Source: JACDBE01 sp051002015 (GTDB lineage Bacteria; Actinomycetota; Acidimicrobiia; Spongiisociales; UBA5794). From it: a DNA stretch of 53,705 nucleotides. The notes under the pieces were generated by a model. It was not told the DNA's origin. It did not search any database and saw nothing but the letters and a program-made list of their open reading frames with translations. The stretch covers positions 1-53,705 of the forward strand of contig JBPCMS010000071.1 of assembly GCA_051002015.1 (NCBI GenBank). The letters are read 5' to 3'. Positions 41,893 to 50,450 of this stretch are shown here, in pieces (position 1 is the first letter of the stretch; each line of letters begins with the position of its first letter). Position numbers and translations under genes: made by a program.

Positions 41893-42299
41893 GCAACCCC
41901 CACGGGATCGTCAGACCCGAGGAAATGGTCCCCGCCATCGGGTTCAGCCACGGCATCGTGGCCGCCCCCGGACGCACCCTTTCGGTGGCGGGGCAGATCG
42001 CCGTCGACCCCGCAGGCGCCGTCGTCGGCGGCGACCTCATCACGCAGTTCGACGTCGCCCTCGGCAACGTGGTGTCCGTGGTGCGGGCCGCCGGCGGGGA
42101 GCCGGGTCACGTCGTCTCCATGACCGTGTACACCACCGACATGGCCGGGTACCGGGCCTCACTCCGCCCGCTCGGTGCGGTGTGGCGCCGCCACATGGGG
42201 CTCCACTTCCCGGCGATGGCGCTGCTCGGCGTCGCCTCGCTGGTCGAGCTGGCGGCGCTGGTGGAGATCACGGCGACGGCGGTGATCCCGTGGGAGTGA
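41889..42299 (+). CDS. Rid-family (YjgF/YER057c/UK114) protein lacking the catalytic arginine
   Basis: The 136-residue protein has the Rid fold signature (SVAGQIAVDPAGAVVGGD, VVSVVRAAGGEPGHVVSMTVYTTD). RidA hydrolyses reactive enamines and imines. Where RidA has PAR with the essential arginine (Arg105 in E. coli numbering), this protein reads PAM with Met110. It therefore resembles the Rid subgroups without the arginine and may not be an imine deaminase. Its place in an anthranilate operon suggests it binds an amino-cyclohexene or similar nitrogenous intermediate. Confidence 0.85.
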   Translation: MSNPHGIVRPEEMVPAIGFSHGIVAAPGRTLSVAGQIAVDPAGAVVGGDLITQFDVALGNVVSVVRAAGGEPGHVVSMTVYTTDMAGYRASLRPLGAVWRRHMGLHFPAMALLGVASLVELAALVEITATAVIPWE

Positions 42300-43186
42300 G
42301 CGGCTACGGCGCCCAGTCGATGGTCGCTCCCCTACGCCGGGTGGCGATGCGCCGCCCCGACGAATCGTTTGCCGCCGACCCCCGGGTCTGGCACTACACC
42401 GACCGCCCCGACGCTGCCGCCGCCGCCGTCGAGCACGACGCCCTGGCGGCGATGCTGGAGGAAGACGGGGTCGAGATCGTGTGGCACATGGACCCGCTCC
42501 CCGACCATGCCGACGCCATCTTCGTCCACGACCCGGTGCTGGTCACCGATCGGGGGACGATCCTGCTGCGGATGGGCAAGCCGCTCCGCCGCGGTGAGGA
42601 GGCGCCCCTGGCGGCCACGCTGGAGGCGGCGGGGGTTCCGATCGCAGGCGTCATCGAGCCGCCGGGCGTCGTCGAGGGGGGTGACCTGCTCTGGCTCGAC
42701 CACGACACCCTGGCCGCCGGCCATGGCTTCCGGACCAACGGGTCGGGGCTGGATCAGCTGTGCAGCCTCCTCCCTGGGGTCGAGGTGATCCCGGTGCCGC
42801 TGCCATGGCATCTGGGCCCCGAGGCCTGCCTCCACCTGATGTCGGTGATCAGCCTGGTCGACGACGACCTGGCCGTCGCCCACCGGCCGCTGCTCCCGGT
42901 CCCGTTCGTGGAGCTGCTGGCCGCCCGGGGCTGCGAGCTGATCGACGTACCCGCCGCCGAGCTGGAGACCCAGGCCCCCAACGTCCTCGCCACCGCCCCC
43001 CGCCGCTGCATCATGCTGCGCGGCAACCCGCAGACCGAAAAGGCGTTGATCGAGGCGGGCTGCGACGTCCGCACCTACGTCGGCGACGAGATCACCCTCA
43101 AGGCCGAGGGGGGCGCCACCTGTCTGACCCGGCCCATCCTGCGTCTCACGTCGGGATCCCTCACTCGTGCGGGTGGGCGGCGATGA
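42296..43186 (+). CDS. Pentein-fold hydrolase, DDAH/arginine-deiminase-related
   Basis: The 296-residue protein has the residues of guanidine-modifying penteins: an FVHDP substrate-loop region (76-80), EGGD (127-130), RTN (146-148), His180 in CLHLMSV and nucleophile Cys276 in GGATCLTRP. Known relatives hydrolyse C-N bonds of arginine derivatives. No arginine genes are near; it is the coupled last gene of the SDR-ECH-Rid operon. It could remove the amino group of the ring-derived intermediate, which is speculation from context. Its 3' end overlaps the convergent DLH gene by 26 bp. Confidence 0.78.
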   Translation: MSGYGAQSMVAPLRRVAMRRPDESFAADPRVWHYTDRPDAAAAAVEHDALAAMLEEDGVEIVWHMDPLPDHADAIFVHDPVLVTDRGTILLRMGKPLRRGEEAPLAATLEAAGVPIAGVIEPPGVVEGGDLLWLDHDTLAAGHGFRTNGSGLDQLCSLLPGVEVIPVPLPWHLGPEACLHLMSVISLVDDDLAVAHRPLLPVPFVELLAARGCELIDVPAAELETQAPNVLATAPRRCIMLRGNPQTEKALIEAGCDVRTYVGDEITLKAEGGATCLTRPILRLTSGSLTRAGGRR

Positions 43187-43925
43187 AGGCCAGCACCCGG
43201 CGCCAGGCGTCCGCCGACTCCTCGGCGTACTCGGCGTGCCCGCGGTCGAAGAACGAGTGGGGCGCCCCCGGGTAGGTGACGATCTCGTGCTCGATGCCTG
43301 CCTCGGCCAGGGCAGCCTCGAAGACGGCGACGGCCGCTGCGGGGATACCGGGGTCGTCCCCGCCCATCAGGGCGAGGATGGGGGCGGTCATCTCCGGCAC
43401 GTGATCGACCGGGCTGCCCTCCCCCGGTGTCCGCTCTCGCACCGGGTTGCCGTAGAAGCCGATCGCCGCGGCCAGGCCGTGCCCGCCCGCTGCCTGATTC
43501 CACGAGTTGGATCCACCGAAACAGAACCCGAGGGTGAACACCGGCCGGCCCGGGCTCGCCACCCGCAGATGGGCGACGGCGGCTGCGGTGTCGGCGGCCA
43601 CGTCGGCCCCGGTGGTGTGCGCCACATGTTCCATGTACGGGAAGTCCTCCGCCCGCTTCCCCACCCCGGCCGTCCTCCCGAAGTAGTCGATGGCGACGGC
43701 GTGGTGACCGGCGCCGGCCAGCCCGTCGGCCAGGTCCTCGTAGAACCGGTACAGGCCGCGCACGTCGGGAAGGATCACAACGCAGGCCGCCACGTCGCCG
43801 TCCGGGAACGACTCGTAGGCGGCGAACTGGTTCCCGTCGGCGGCCTCGAGCACGAGGTCGTTGCTCACCAACGCCCCGCCGGTGACCGGCGGCAGCGGAG
43901 GTGACGAATCCACATCGAAGCACAT
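43161..43925 (-). CDS. Dienelactone hydrolase family protein
   Basis: The 254-residue alpha/beta hydrolase has the DLH nucleophile Cys135 in GFCFGGSNS, ILPDVRGLYRFYEDLADGLA near the N-terminus, and a C-terminal PHSFFDR with the catalytic histidine. Family members open enol-lactones in aromatic degradation, but many have other ester substrates. GGGAGG precedes the ATG. It borders the anthranilate operon in convergent orientation and could belong to it. The N-terminal MCFDVDSSPP leader is common in actinobacterial members. Confidence 0.85.
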   Translation of the reverse strand: MCFDVDSSPPLPPVTGGALVSNDLVLEAADGNQFAAYESFPDGDVAACVVILPDVRGLYRFYEDLADGLAGAGHHAVAIDYFGRTAGVGKRAEDFPYMEHVAHTTGADVAADTAAAVAHLRVASPGRPVFTLGFCFGGSNSWNQAAGGHGLAAAIGFYGNPVRERTPGEGSPVDHVPEMTAPILALMGGDDPGIPAAAVAVFEAALAEAGIEHEIVTYPGAPHSFFDRGHAEYAEESADAWRRVLAFIAAHPHE

Positions 43926-43973
43926 CGGTCAGCCCTCCCTGTCTCGCGACGGACCCACGGTACGCCCAGCCCA

Positions 43974-43994
43974 GCCCCCGCGTCTCCCGGGGGC
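43974..43994 (-). terminator. Terminator hairpin after modC
   Basis: GCCCCCG (43974-43980) and CGGGGGC (43988-43994) form a 7-bp stem with a 7-nt loop, 4 bp after the modC stop. It probably ends the molybdate operon transcript. Confidence 0.5.
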
Positions 43995-43998
43995 GCCC

Positions 43999-45054
43999 TC
44001 ACACCGGGTACACCGTCACGTCGGTGGCCTTGAACGACGCCCACACCTCGGATCCGGGCGACAGGTGCAGGTCGGCGACGGCCGACGGGGTGACCTCGGC
44101 CACCAGCGACAGGGAACCGTCGAGCTCGACCCTGATCCGCTCCGCCTCGCCCTCCACATGCACCACGGTCAGGCGCCACACGTTGCGCGGCGTGCCCTCG
44201 GGACGGTGGCGGTGGATGGCGACGGACTGGGGGCGAACCACGGCGAACACCTCGCCGGACGGTGCCTCCTCGGCCAGGTGGACCTCGGCACCGTTGGGGA
44301 GCAGCACGTGGAGATGGCGCCCCCTTCCCCGCAGCAGGTTGATGCCGACCAGACGGGCCACGTAGTCCGAACGGGGATGGCGCCGGATCTCGGCGGCGGT
44401 CCCCTCCTGCACTACCGAGCCATCCTCGAGGATGACGATGCGGTCGGCAAGCGCCATCGCTTCGACCGGGTCGTGGGTGACGAGCACCCCTGCCCCGGAG
44501 AATTCCCCGAGCTGCGCCACCAACTCGGCGCGCACCTGGCGCCGGGTGCCGACATCCAGGGCAGCCAGCGGCTCGTCGAGCAGAAGCACCAGGGGCTGGG
44601 GCGCCAGCGCCCGCGCCAGCGCCACCCGCTGTGCCTGGCCCCCCGACAGCGAGCGGGGATGGTCGGTGGCGACCGACGCCAGCCCGAAGCGGTCGAGCCA
44701 GGCCATGGCGGTAGCGGCTGCGGCCCGTCTGCCCATCCCCCGGCAGCGGAGTCCGAAGGCGATGTTGTCGACCGTGCTCAGGTGCGGGAACAGCAGGTAC
44801 TCCTGGAACATGAGCCCGATGGGCCGCTCCTCGACCGGGACGAACACGCCGGCGGCGGGGTCGTCCATCACCCGGTCCCCCACTCGGACCATGCCCCGCT
44901 CGATCGGGTCGAGCCCGGCGATCGCCCGCAGCAGGGACGTCTTGCCGGCGCCGTTGGGCCCGAGCAGCGCCACCACCTCGCCGTCGCCTGCGGTGAGGAC
45001 GGCATCGAGCCCCAGCGAGCCGCGCCGCAGACCGATGTCGGCGGACAGGCTCAT
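43999..45054 (-). CDS. modC: Molybdate ABC transporter ATP-binding protein
   Basis: ModC, 351 residues, powers molybdate import. Walker A is GPNGAGKTS, the signature is LSGGQAQRVALARAL, Walker B is LVLLLDEPLAALD, and the H-loop is VTHDPVEA. A C-terminal TOBE/Mop-like domain ends in SPGSEVWASFKATDVTVY, which is typical of ModC. The ATG overlaps modB (ATGA). It is the last gene of regulator-modA-modB-modC. Confidence 0.92.
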   Translation of the reverse strand: MSLSADIGLRRGSLGLDAVLTAGDGEVVALLGPNGAGKTSLLRAIAGLDPIERGMVRVGDRVMDDPAAGVFVPVEERPIGLMFQEYLLFPHLSTVDNIAFGLRCRGMGRRAAAATAMAWLDRFGLASVATDHPRSLSGGQAQRVALARALAPQPLVLLLDEPLAALDVGTRRQVRAELVAQLGEFSGAGVLVTHDPVEAMALADRIVILEDGSVVQEGTAAEIRRHPRSDYVARLVGINLLRGRGRHLHVLLPNGAEVHLAEEAPSGEVFAVVRPQSVAIHRHRPEGTPRNVWRLTVVHVEGEAERIRVELDGSLSLVAEVTPSAVADLHLSPGSEVWASFKATDVTVYPV

Positions 45055-45851
45055 CCGACCCGGAACCACCGGTCGCGCAGGGCCACCAGCACCGCCAGCG
45101 AGACCGCCACCATCACCAGACTGATGGCGATGGCGGCGTCGCGGTCGCTCTCCAGCGCCTGGAACACCGCCAGCGGCATGGTCTGGGTCCTGCCCTCCAG
45201 GTTGCCGGCGAACGTGATCGTGGCCCCGAACTCCCCAAGCGCCCGGGCCCAGGCGAGCACCGCCCCTGCGGCGATCGAAGGCCAAGCCATGGGAAGGGTG
45301 ACCCGGCGCAGCACGGTGAGCGGCGACGCCCCCAAGGTGGCGGCCGCCTCCTCGAAGCGGAGGTCGGCGCTGCGCAGCCCGGCTTCGACCGTGATCACCA
45401 GGAAGGGCACGGCGATGAAGGTGGCGGCGACGATCACTCCCCAGGTGGAGAACGGCAGCAGGATCCCGAGCTGCCGGTCGAGCCACTGCCCCACCAGCCC
45501 CCGCCTCCCCAGGGCGAAGAGCAGGGCGGCGCCTCCGACCACCGGGGGAAGCACCATCGGGAGCAGAATGATGCCGCGCAGCAGTGCCCGGCCCCGGAAC
45601 CGGGCGCGGGCCAGGAGCCACGCCATGGGGACACCGATCAGCAGCGAGATCGCCGTCGCCGCCAGCGAGGTGACCAGCGACAGCCGCAGCGCCGCGGCCA
45701 CGAACGGGTCGGCCAGCAGGCTCCGCAACTCGCCCCAGGGGGTACGGCTCAGGAGACCCACGAAGGGGACTGTCATCAGGGCAACCCCGATCGCCGCCGG
45801 GATCAGCACGGGCAGCGGGGGTCGGCGCGGCGCCACCCGCCTGGCGGTCAC
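45051..45851 (-). CDS. modB: Molybdate ABC transporter permease
   Basis: The 266-residue permease has about five to six hydrophobic segments. The EAA loop appears as EEAAATLGASPLTVLRRVTLPMAWP, where ModB contacts ModC. ALGEFGATITFAGNLEGRTQTMPLAVF is a highly typical ModB stretch. The start is GTG at 45851, overlapping the modA stop (GTGA). Confidence 0.94.
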   Translation of the reverse strand: MTARRVAPRRPPLPVLIPAAIGVALMTVPFVGLLSRTPWGELRSLLADPFVAAALRLSLVTSLAATAISLLIGVPMAWLLARARFRGRALLRGIILLPMVLPPVVGGAALLFALGRRGLVGQWLDRQLGILLPFSTWGVIVAATFIAVPFLVITVEAGLRSADLRFEEAAATLGASPLTVLRRVTLPMAWPSIAAGAVLAWARALGEFGATITFAGNLEGRTQTMPLAVFQALESDRDAAIAISLVMVAVSLAVLVALRDRWFRVG

Positions 45852-46612
45852 GGTGCGCCGAACCCGTGGCGCTGGAGGATCTCCCCGCCATCGGCGGACA
45901 GAACGAAGTCGACGAAGGCCCTGGCCGCCACCCGGTCGCTGGCGGCGCCCAGCGTTGCGATCGGATAGGTGGCGATCACGTTGTGGTTGGCGGGGATCTC
46001 GATTCCGACCACCCCGTCCCCTGCCGCAACCACATCGCTGTGGTACACGATCCCGAGGTCGAGCTCGCCCGCGGCGACCTTGGCCAGCAGCGCCCGCACG
46101 TCCGGTTCGTTGGTGTCAATGGATGGCACCACTCCAGCGGCATCGAGGGCCCGGCGGGCGAGGGCCCCGCATGGCACCGCCTCGGCGCACAGCCCGACCA
46201 GCAGCTCCTCCCTGGCGAAGTCCCCGAGCCCCGAGACGGTGACCCGTCTGCCCGGGGTGGTGACGATCTCGAGCCGATTGGTGGCGAAGGTGCTCGGGTC
46301 GTCGGCGAGCCCGGCCTCGACCACCTGCTCCATCTGGGCCGAGCTCGCCGAGGCGAAGACGGCAGCGGGCGCGCCTTCGACGATCTGGGCCGCAAGCGTC
46401 GAGCTCCCTCCGAAGGCGAGTTCGACGGTGACGCCGTCGTTCGCCGACTCGAAGGCGGCGGCCAGGTCGGTGAAGGCGTCCGTGAGTGAGGCGGCAGCAA
46501 GGACCAGCACCGTGTCCGCACCATCCTCGCCGCCGAGGTCGCCGCCCCCGCAGGCAACCACCAGGGCCGGCACCAGGGTGAGAGCCACCGGCCAGACGGT
46601 GGCGCGGATCAC
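45848..46612 (-). CDS. modA: Molybdate-binding lipoprotein
   Basis: ModA captures molybdate outside the membrane. The 254-residue protein has a lipoprotein signal ending in LVVAC (Cys21 would be lipidated). It then shows the ModA pattern LVLAAASLTDAFTDLAAAFE, FGGSSTLAAQIVEGAPAAVF, ANHNVIATYPIATLG and AARAFVDFVLS. The GTG start at 46612 overlaps the regulator stop (GTGA). Confidence 0.94.
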   Translation of the reverse strand: MIRATVWPVALTLVPALVVACGGGDLGGEDGADTVLVLAAASLTDAFTDLAAAFESANDGVTVELAFGGSSTLAAQIVEGAPAAVFASASSAQMEQVVEAGLADDPSTFATNRLEIVTTPGRRVTVSGLGDFAREELLVGLCAEAVPCGALARRALDAAGVVPSIDTNEPDVRALLAKVAAGELDLGIVYHSDVVAAGDGVVGIEIPANHNVIATYPIATLGAASDRVAARAFVDFVLSADGGEILQRHGFGAP

Positions 46613-47016
46613 GACGATCCCGCCGGCATCTCCACGATGACGTTGGTCGCCTTCACCACGGCGACGGCATAGGCGCCCGGCACCAGGCCGAGCTCGTCTG
46701 CGGCCTCGGCGCTCATCAGCGAGACGACACGGTGAGGCCCTGCCTGGATCTCGACCTTGGCCATGATGGCGTCCTTTGCCACCGCGGTGACCACGCCTGG
46801 GAAACGGTTGCGCGCCGACTGGGCGGCGAAGGCCTCCGGCTCCCGCACCGGGGCCTGCTCCACCAGCAGCCTGGCCAGGTCGGCCCCGTCGATCACCCGG
46901 TGCCCGCCCTCGGAACGCCGCATGGCGAGCTTGCCGGTGTCCGCCCACCGGCGCACGGTGTCGACGCTGACTCCCAGGAGCTCTGCCACCTGTCCCGGTC
47001 GGTACTGCGTTCTCAT
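46609..47016 (-). CDS. Molybdate-responsive regulator: MerR-like HTH fused to a Mop domain
   Basis: The 135-residue protein has an N-terminal excisionase/MerR-type helix-turn-helix (PGQVAELLGVSVDTVRRWADTGKL, about residues 7-30). A molybdate-binding Mop/TOBE domain occupies about residues 68-132 (SARNRFPGVVTAVAKDAIMA ... YAVAVVKATNVIVEM). It is the first gene of the mod operon and overlaps modA, so it likely senses cytoplasmic molybdate and autoregulates. It is analogous to ModE but with a different HTH type. Confidence 0.88.
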   Translation of the reverse strand: MRTQYRPGQVAELLGVSVDTVRRWADTGKLAMRRSEGGHRVIDGADLARLLVEQAPVREPEAFAAQSARNRFPGVVTAVAKDAIMAKVEIQAGPHRVVSLMSAEAADELGLVPGAYAVAVVKATNVIVEMPAGSS

Positions 47017-47054
47017 CTGCGGGACGATACCGCCCCAGACATCGCATCTGCAAG

Positions 47055-47060
47055 GTTATA
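47055..47060 (-). promoter_or_regulatory. Possible -10 box of the mod operon
   Basis: TATAAC on the minus strand lies about 40 bp upstream of the regulator start, in an AT-richer pocket of the gap to nhaA. No clear -35 box and no palindromic molybdate-box are seen. Confidence 0.3.
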
Positions 47061-47136
47061 GGCGGCATCACCTCGGTACTTCGAGGGCGTGCCAGAATCC
47101 CGGCGGCAGACACCCGTCGCACGCGCGAAGGATCGG

Positions 47137-48420
47137 ATGAACCAGCGCCAGAGCCCTCTGTTCCGGCTACCCGAGTCATGGCCGGAGGCGCGGTTCCTCG
47201 GTGACATCCTCCGCACCGAGACGGCGGGCGGATTCCTGCTGCTCGTCGCCGTGGTGGTGGCGATGGTCTGGGCGAACTCGCCGTTGGGTGGGGCCTACGA
47301 GACGCTGCGCACAACGGTGGTGGGGCCCGCAGGGCTCCATCTCGACCTCGATCTGGCCACCTGGGCTGCGGATGGACTGCTCGCCGTCTTCTTCTTCGTG
47401 GTCGGTCTCGAGCTCAAGCGTGAGCTGGTGGTCGGCGCCCTGCGCGACCCGAGGCGGGCCGTGGTGCCTGTGGTCGCCGCCGTCGGAGGGATGGCGATCC
47501 CGGCGCTGCTCTACGTGCTGATCAACCTGGGCAGCGGAGGCGAAGCCATGCGGGGATGGGCGATCCCCACCGCCACCGATATCGCCTTCGCCCTCGCCGT
47601 GCTCGCCGTGCTCGGGACCCACCTCCCCACCGGCCTCCGCTCGTTCCTGCTCACCGTGGCGGTGATCGACGACCTCATCGCCATCGTCATCATCGCCGTC
47701 GCCTACACCGAAAGGGTCGACCTCGTCGCCCTGGCCGGGTCGGTGGCCTGTGTCGCCGTGTTCGCCTTGATGGTCCGTCGCCGCCGTCCGCCGTGGTGGC
47801 TGGCGGTACCGCTCGGTGTCGCCGCCTGGGTGCTGATGCACACATCCGGGGTCCACGCCACCATCGCCGGTGTCATGCTCGGTCTCGCCGTTCCCGTGAT
47901 CGCAGCGGACGGCGGCGAGCTGGTCGAGCGTCTCGAGCACCGGTGGCGTCCCATCTCCGCCGGGTTCGCCGTCCCGGTCTTCGCCTTCTTCGCCAGCGGG
48001 GTCTCGGTCGCCGGGAGCGGCGGGTTCGGCGCCCTGTTCGGCGACCGGGTCGCCCTCGGCGTGATGGTTGGGATGGTGGTCGGCAAGCCGCTGGGGATCG
48101 TCGGCGCCACCTGGACCACGGTTCGCTTCACCGGCGGCCGATTCGACGAGGACCTGACCTGGACCGATCTGACCGGCGTGGCGCTGCTGGGCGGGATCGG
48201 CTTCACGGTGGCGCTGTTGATCGGCGAGCTCGCCTTCGGGTCGTCCTCGGAGCGGATCGATCATGTCCGCCTTGCCATCCTGGTCGCCTCGCTGACCTCG
48301 GCCCTGCTCGCCGCCGTGGTCCTCCGCAGGCGCAACGCCGTCTACCGGAGGATCAACCAGGTCGAGACCGCAGACGCAGACGCCGACCGCATCCCGGACA
48401 TCTACCAATCGGAGCCCTGA
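47137..48420 (+). CDS. nhaA: Na+/H+ antiporter NhaA
   Basis: NhaA exchanges sodium for protons across the membrane. The 427-residue protein has about 12 hydrophobic segments. Key residues are in PTATDIAFALAVLAVLG (the E. coli Asp133 region) and AVIDDLIAIVIIA (the Asp163-Asp164 pair), with FFFVVGLELKRELVVG near the N-terminus. The ATG at 47137 has AGGA 4 nt upstream. A GTG at 47089 would add 16 basic residues but has a site too close. It is divergent from the mod operon. Confidence 0.93.
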   Translation: MNQRQSPLFRLPESWPEARFLGDILRTETAGGFLLLVAVVVAMVWANSPLGGAYETLRTTVVGPAGLHLDLDLATWAADGLLAVFFFVVGLELKRELVVGALRDPRRAVVPVVAAVGGMAIPALLYVLINLGSGGEAMRGWAIPTATDIAFALAVLAVLGTHLPTGLRSFLLTVAVIDDLIAIVIIAVAYTERVDLVALAGSVACVAVFALMVRRRRPPWWLAVPLGVAAWVLMHTSGVHATIAGVMLGLAVPVIAADGGELVERLEHRWRPISAGFAVPVFAFFASGVSVAGSGGFGALFGDRVALGVMVGMVVGKPLGIVGATWTTVRFTGGRFDEDLTWTDLTGVALLGGIGFTVALLIGELAFGSSSERIDHVRLAILVASLTSALLAAVVLRRRNAVYRRINQVETADADADRIPDIYQSEP

Positions 48421-48474
48421 GAGGGCCCGAGCGACGCACCGGGACCGGCAATGGCCCCCGCTACCGTGCCCGCC

Positions 48475-49290
48475 ATGGACGATCTCCACCCTCTCGTCGC
48501 CGAATGGCCCGTGGGCACGGCGACGCTCGCCGTCACCGATGCCACCGCCACGCTCGGCGCCACCGGCGACCTCGACTGGGTGATCCGGGTCGCCTCGGTG
48601 AGCAAGATCCTGGTCGGATTCGCCGGTCTGGTCGCCCTCGAGGAGGGCACCATCACCCTCGACGAGCCCGCCGGTCCGCCCGGGTCGACGGTGCGCCATC
48701 TCCTCGCCCACGCCTCCGGTCTCGGCTTCGAGCAAGGTCGTCCGCTGACGCCCCCGGGGACGAAGCGAATCTACTCGAATCCCGGGATCGACCGCTTCGC
48801 CGACCATCTCGCCGCCTCGGCCGGGATGCCCTTCGTCGACTACCTCACCGAGGCGGTGCTGGCGCCGCTGGGGATGACATCGACCACCCTGGTCGGCTCC
48901 CCCGCCCACGGGGTCCACAGCTCCACCGGAGACCTGCTCCGCTTCGCCCGCGAGGTCCTCTCCCCCACTCTGGTGTCGGCCGGGACCGTGGCCACGGCCA
49001 CCACCGCCCACTTCCCCGATCTGGCCGGGGTGGTGCCGGGGGTCCGGTTCTTCGACCCCTGCCCGTGGGGGCTGACCATGGAGATCAGGGGCGGCAAGCA
49101 GCCCCACTGGACCGGGACCACCAACGCCCCCGAGACCTTCGGCCACTTCGGAGGCTCGGGCACCTTCCTCTGGGTCGATCCCGTTGTCGGGGTCGCCACC
49201 GTGGCCCTGACCGACCGCGGGTTCGGGCCGTGGGCGCTGCAGGTTTGGCCCCAGGCCAGCGACCGGGTCCTGGCGACCTATGGGAGATGA
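48475..49290 (+). CDS. Serine hydrolase, beta-lactamase/penicillin-binding-like family
   Basis: The 271-residue protein has the SXXK motif SVSK (Ser41-Lys44), YSN as the second motif and a C-terminal HFGGSGT replacing KTG. The layout is that of class C beta-lactamase-related esterases/peptidases. No signal peptide is seen, so it is probably cytoplasmic; the substrate is unknown. The ATG at 48475 is preferred over 48451 because the latter adds only a Pro/Ala leader. Neither has a strong ribosome-binding site. The next gene begins 4 bp downstream. Confidence 0.82.
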   Translation: MDDLHPLVAEWPVGTATLAVTDATATLGATGDLDWVIRVASVSKILVGFAGLVALEEGTITLDEPAGPPGSTVRHLLAHASGLGFEQGRPLTPPGTKRIYSNPGIDRFADHLAASAGMPFVDYLTEAVLAPLGMTSTTLVGSPAHGVHSSTGDLLRFAREVLSPTLVSAGTVATATTAHFPDLAGVVPGVRFFDPCPWGLTMEIRGGKQPHWTGTTNAPETFGHFGGSGTFLWVDPVVGVATVALTDRGFGPWALQVWPQASDRVLATYGR

Positions 49291-49294
49291 CCCT

Positions 49295-50197
49295 ATGACG
49301 GACCCCGCGGGCAGCATCGGCTTCATCGGGCTGGGGACGATGGGCGGTCCCATGGCCGGTCACCTCCTTTCCGCCGGTCACCGGGTGGTGGTGTGGAACC
49401 GGTCACCCGGGCGCATGCAGCCGCTGCTCGACGCCGGGGCCGAGCCGGGTGCGAGCCCCGCCGACGTCGCCGCCCGCTGCCGGGTGGTGATGGTGTGCGT
49501 CTCGGACACACCGGACGTGACCGAGGTGATCACCGGCCCCTCGGGGATCCTCGAGGGCTCGACGGCGGGGAGCGTGATCGTCGACCACTCCACGATCAGC
49601 CCTGTGGAGACGCGGCGGCTGGCCGGGCTGGCCGCCGCCGCCGGCGGGGTCATGCTCGACGCCCCGGTGAGCGGTGGGTCGGAGGGCGCCCGGGGCGCCA
49701 CCCTGTCGGTGATGCTCGGCGGCGAACCCGAGGACGTCGCCGCCGTCCGACCCCTCATCGAGGCGTACGCCACCACGATCACCCACGTCGGGCCCATCGG
49801 CTCTGGCCAGCTCGCCAAGATCGTCAACCAGGTGCTGGTGGCGGTGAACCAGCTCGCCGTCTCCGAGGCGCTGCTCTTCGCCGAGGCGGCAGGGCTCGAT
49901 CTGGAGCGCACCATCGAGGCGGTGGGGGGCGGCGCCGCCGCGTCGTGGATGCTGCTCAATCGCGGACCGCAGATGATCCGCCGCGACTGGCGACCCGGGT
50001 TCACCATCGACCTCCAGCAGAAGGACCTCAGGCTCGCTCTGGAGGCGGCGGATGCGATCGGGGTCCCCATCCCCGCCACCGCCCTGGTGTACCAGCTGTA
50101 CCGCACCCTGCAGACCCGCGGGCTGGGGAGCGAGGGCAACCATGCCCTGGTCAAGGCGCTCGAGGCGCTCGCCGGGATCGAGATCGGTCCGGTTTGA
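49295..50197 (+). CDS. Beta-hydroxyacid dehydrogenase (3-hydroxyisobutyrate dehydrogenase family)
   Basis: The 300-residue NAD(P) enzyme has the Rossmann loop GFIGLGTMGGPMAGHLL, DAPVSGGSEGARGATLSVM for substrate binding and the catalytic lysine in GQLAKIVNQ. FTIDLQQKDLRLALEAAD is also family-typical. It may reduce tartronate semialdehyde or oxidise 3-hydroxyisobutyrate-like acids. The ATG at 49295 follows GGGAG; an in-frame ATG at 49280 would overlap the upstream gene. Confidence 0.9.
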   Translation: MTDPAGSIGFIGLGTMGGPMAGHLLSAGHRVVVWNRSPGRMQPLLDAGAEPGASPADVAARCRVVMVCVSDTPDVTEVITGPSGILEGSTAGSVIVDHSTISPVETRRLAGLAAAAGGVMLDAPVSGGSEGARGATLSVMLGGEPEDVAAVRPLIEAYATTITHVGPIGSGQLAKIVNQVLVAVNQLAVSEALLFAEAAGLDLERTIEAVGGGAAASWMLLNRGPQMIRRDWRPGFTIDLQQKDLRLALEAADAIGVPIPATALVYQLYRTLQTRGLGSEGNHALVKALEALAGIEIGPV

Positions 50198-50281
50198 GTC
50201 TTGGACCGATCTGGTCGGGTAGGGTGTGCGGCTGATGAGACGGGCAATCCGTCTCGAGCACACGGGAGGTCCCCCCACCTC

Positions 50282-50428
50282 ATGATCAAGCGCAAGATGA
50301 CAAGCCTGCTGCTGGCCGGCCTGCTCGCCCTCTCGGTGGGCGCAGCCGCCTGCGGCGACGACGATGACACCGACACCGACGGGACCACGGACATGACCGA
50401 CATCGTCACGACCACCGTCGCCGGCTGA
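50282..50428 (+). CDS. Tiny acidic lipoprotein
   Basis: The 48-residue product has a basic start (MIKRKM), a hydrophobic core (LLLAGLLALSVGAAA) and a lipobox Cys24. That leaves a mature tail of 25 residues that is almost only Asp, Thr, Gly and a few others. I recognise no family. GGGAGG lies about 12 nt upstream of the ATG at 50282. A strong hairpin follows the gene, so it looks like a true monocistronic unit. Confidence 0.6.
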   Translation: MIKRKMTSLLLAGLLALSVGAAACGDDDDTDTDGTTDMTDIVTTTVAG

Positions 50429-50450
50429 ACCGCCGACCCGACACGATGGA

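Noticed and set aside
43161..43925. DLH-family protein as the missing kynurenine formamidase
   Set aside because: It has the Cys-nucleophile DLH signature rather than that of known formamidases; kept only as an open possibility.
47017..47136. ModE-type molybdate box or Moco riboswitch upstream of the mod operon
   Set aside because: No suitable palindrome or conserved riboswitch core is visible in the short gap.
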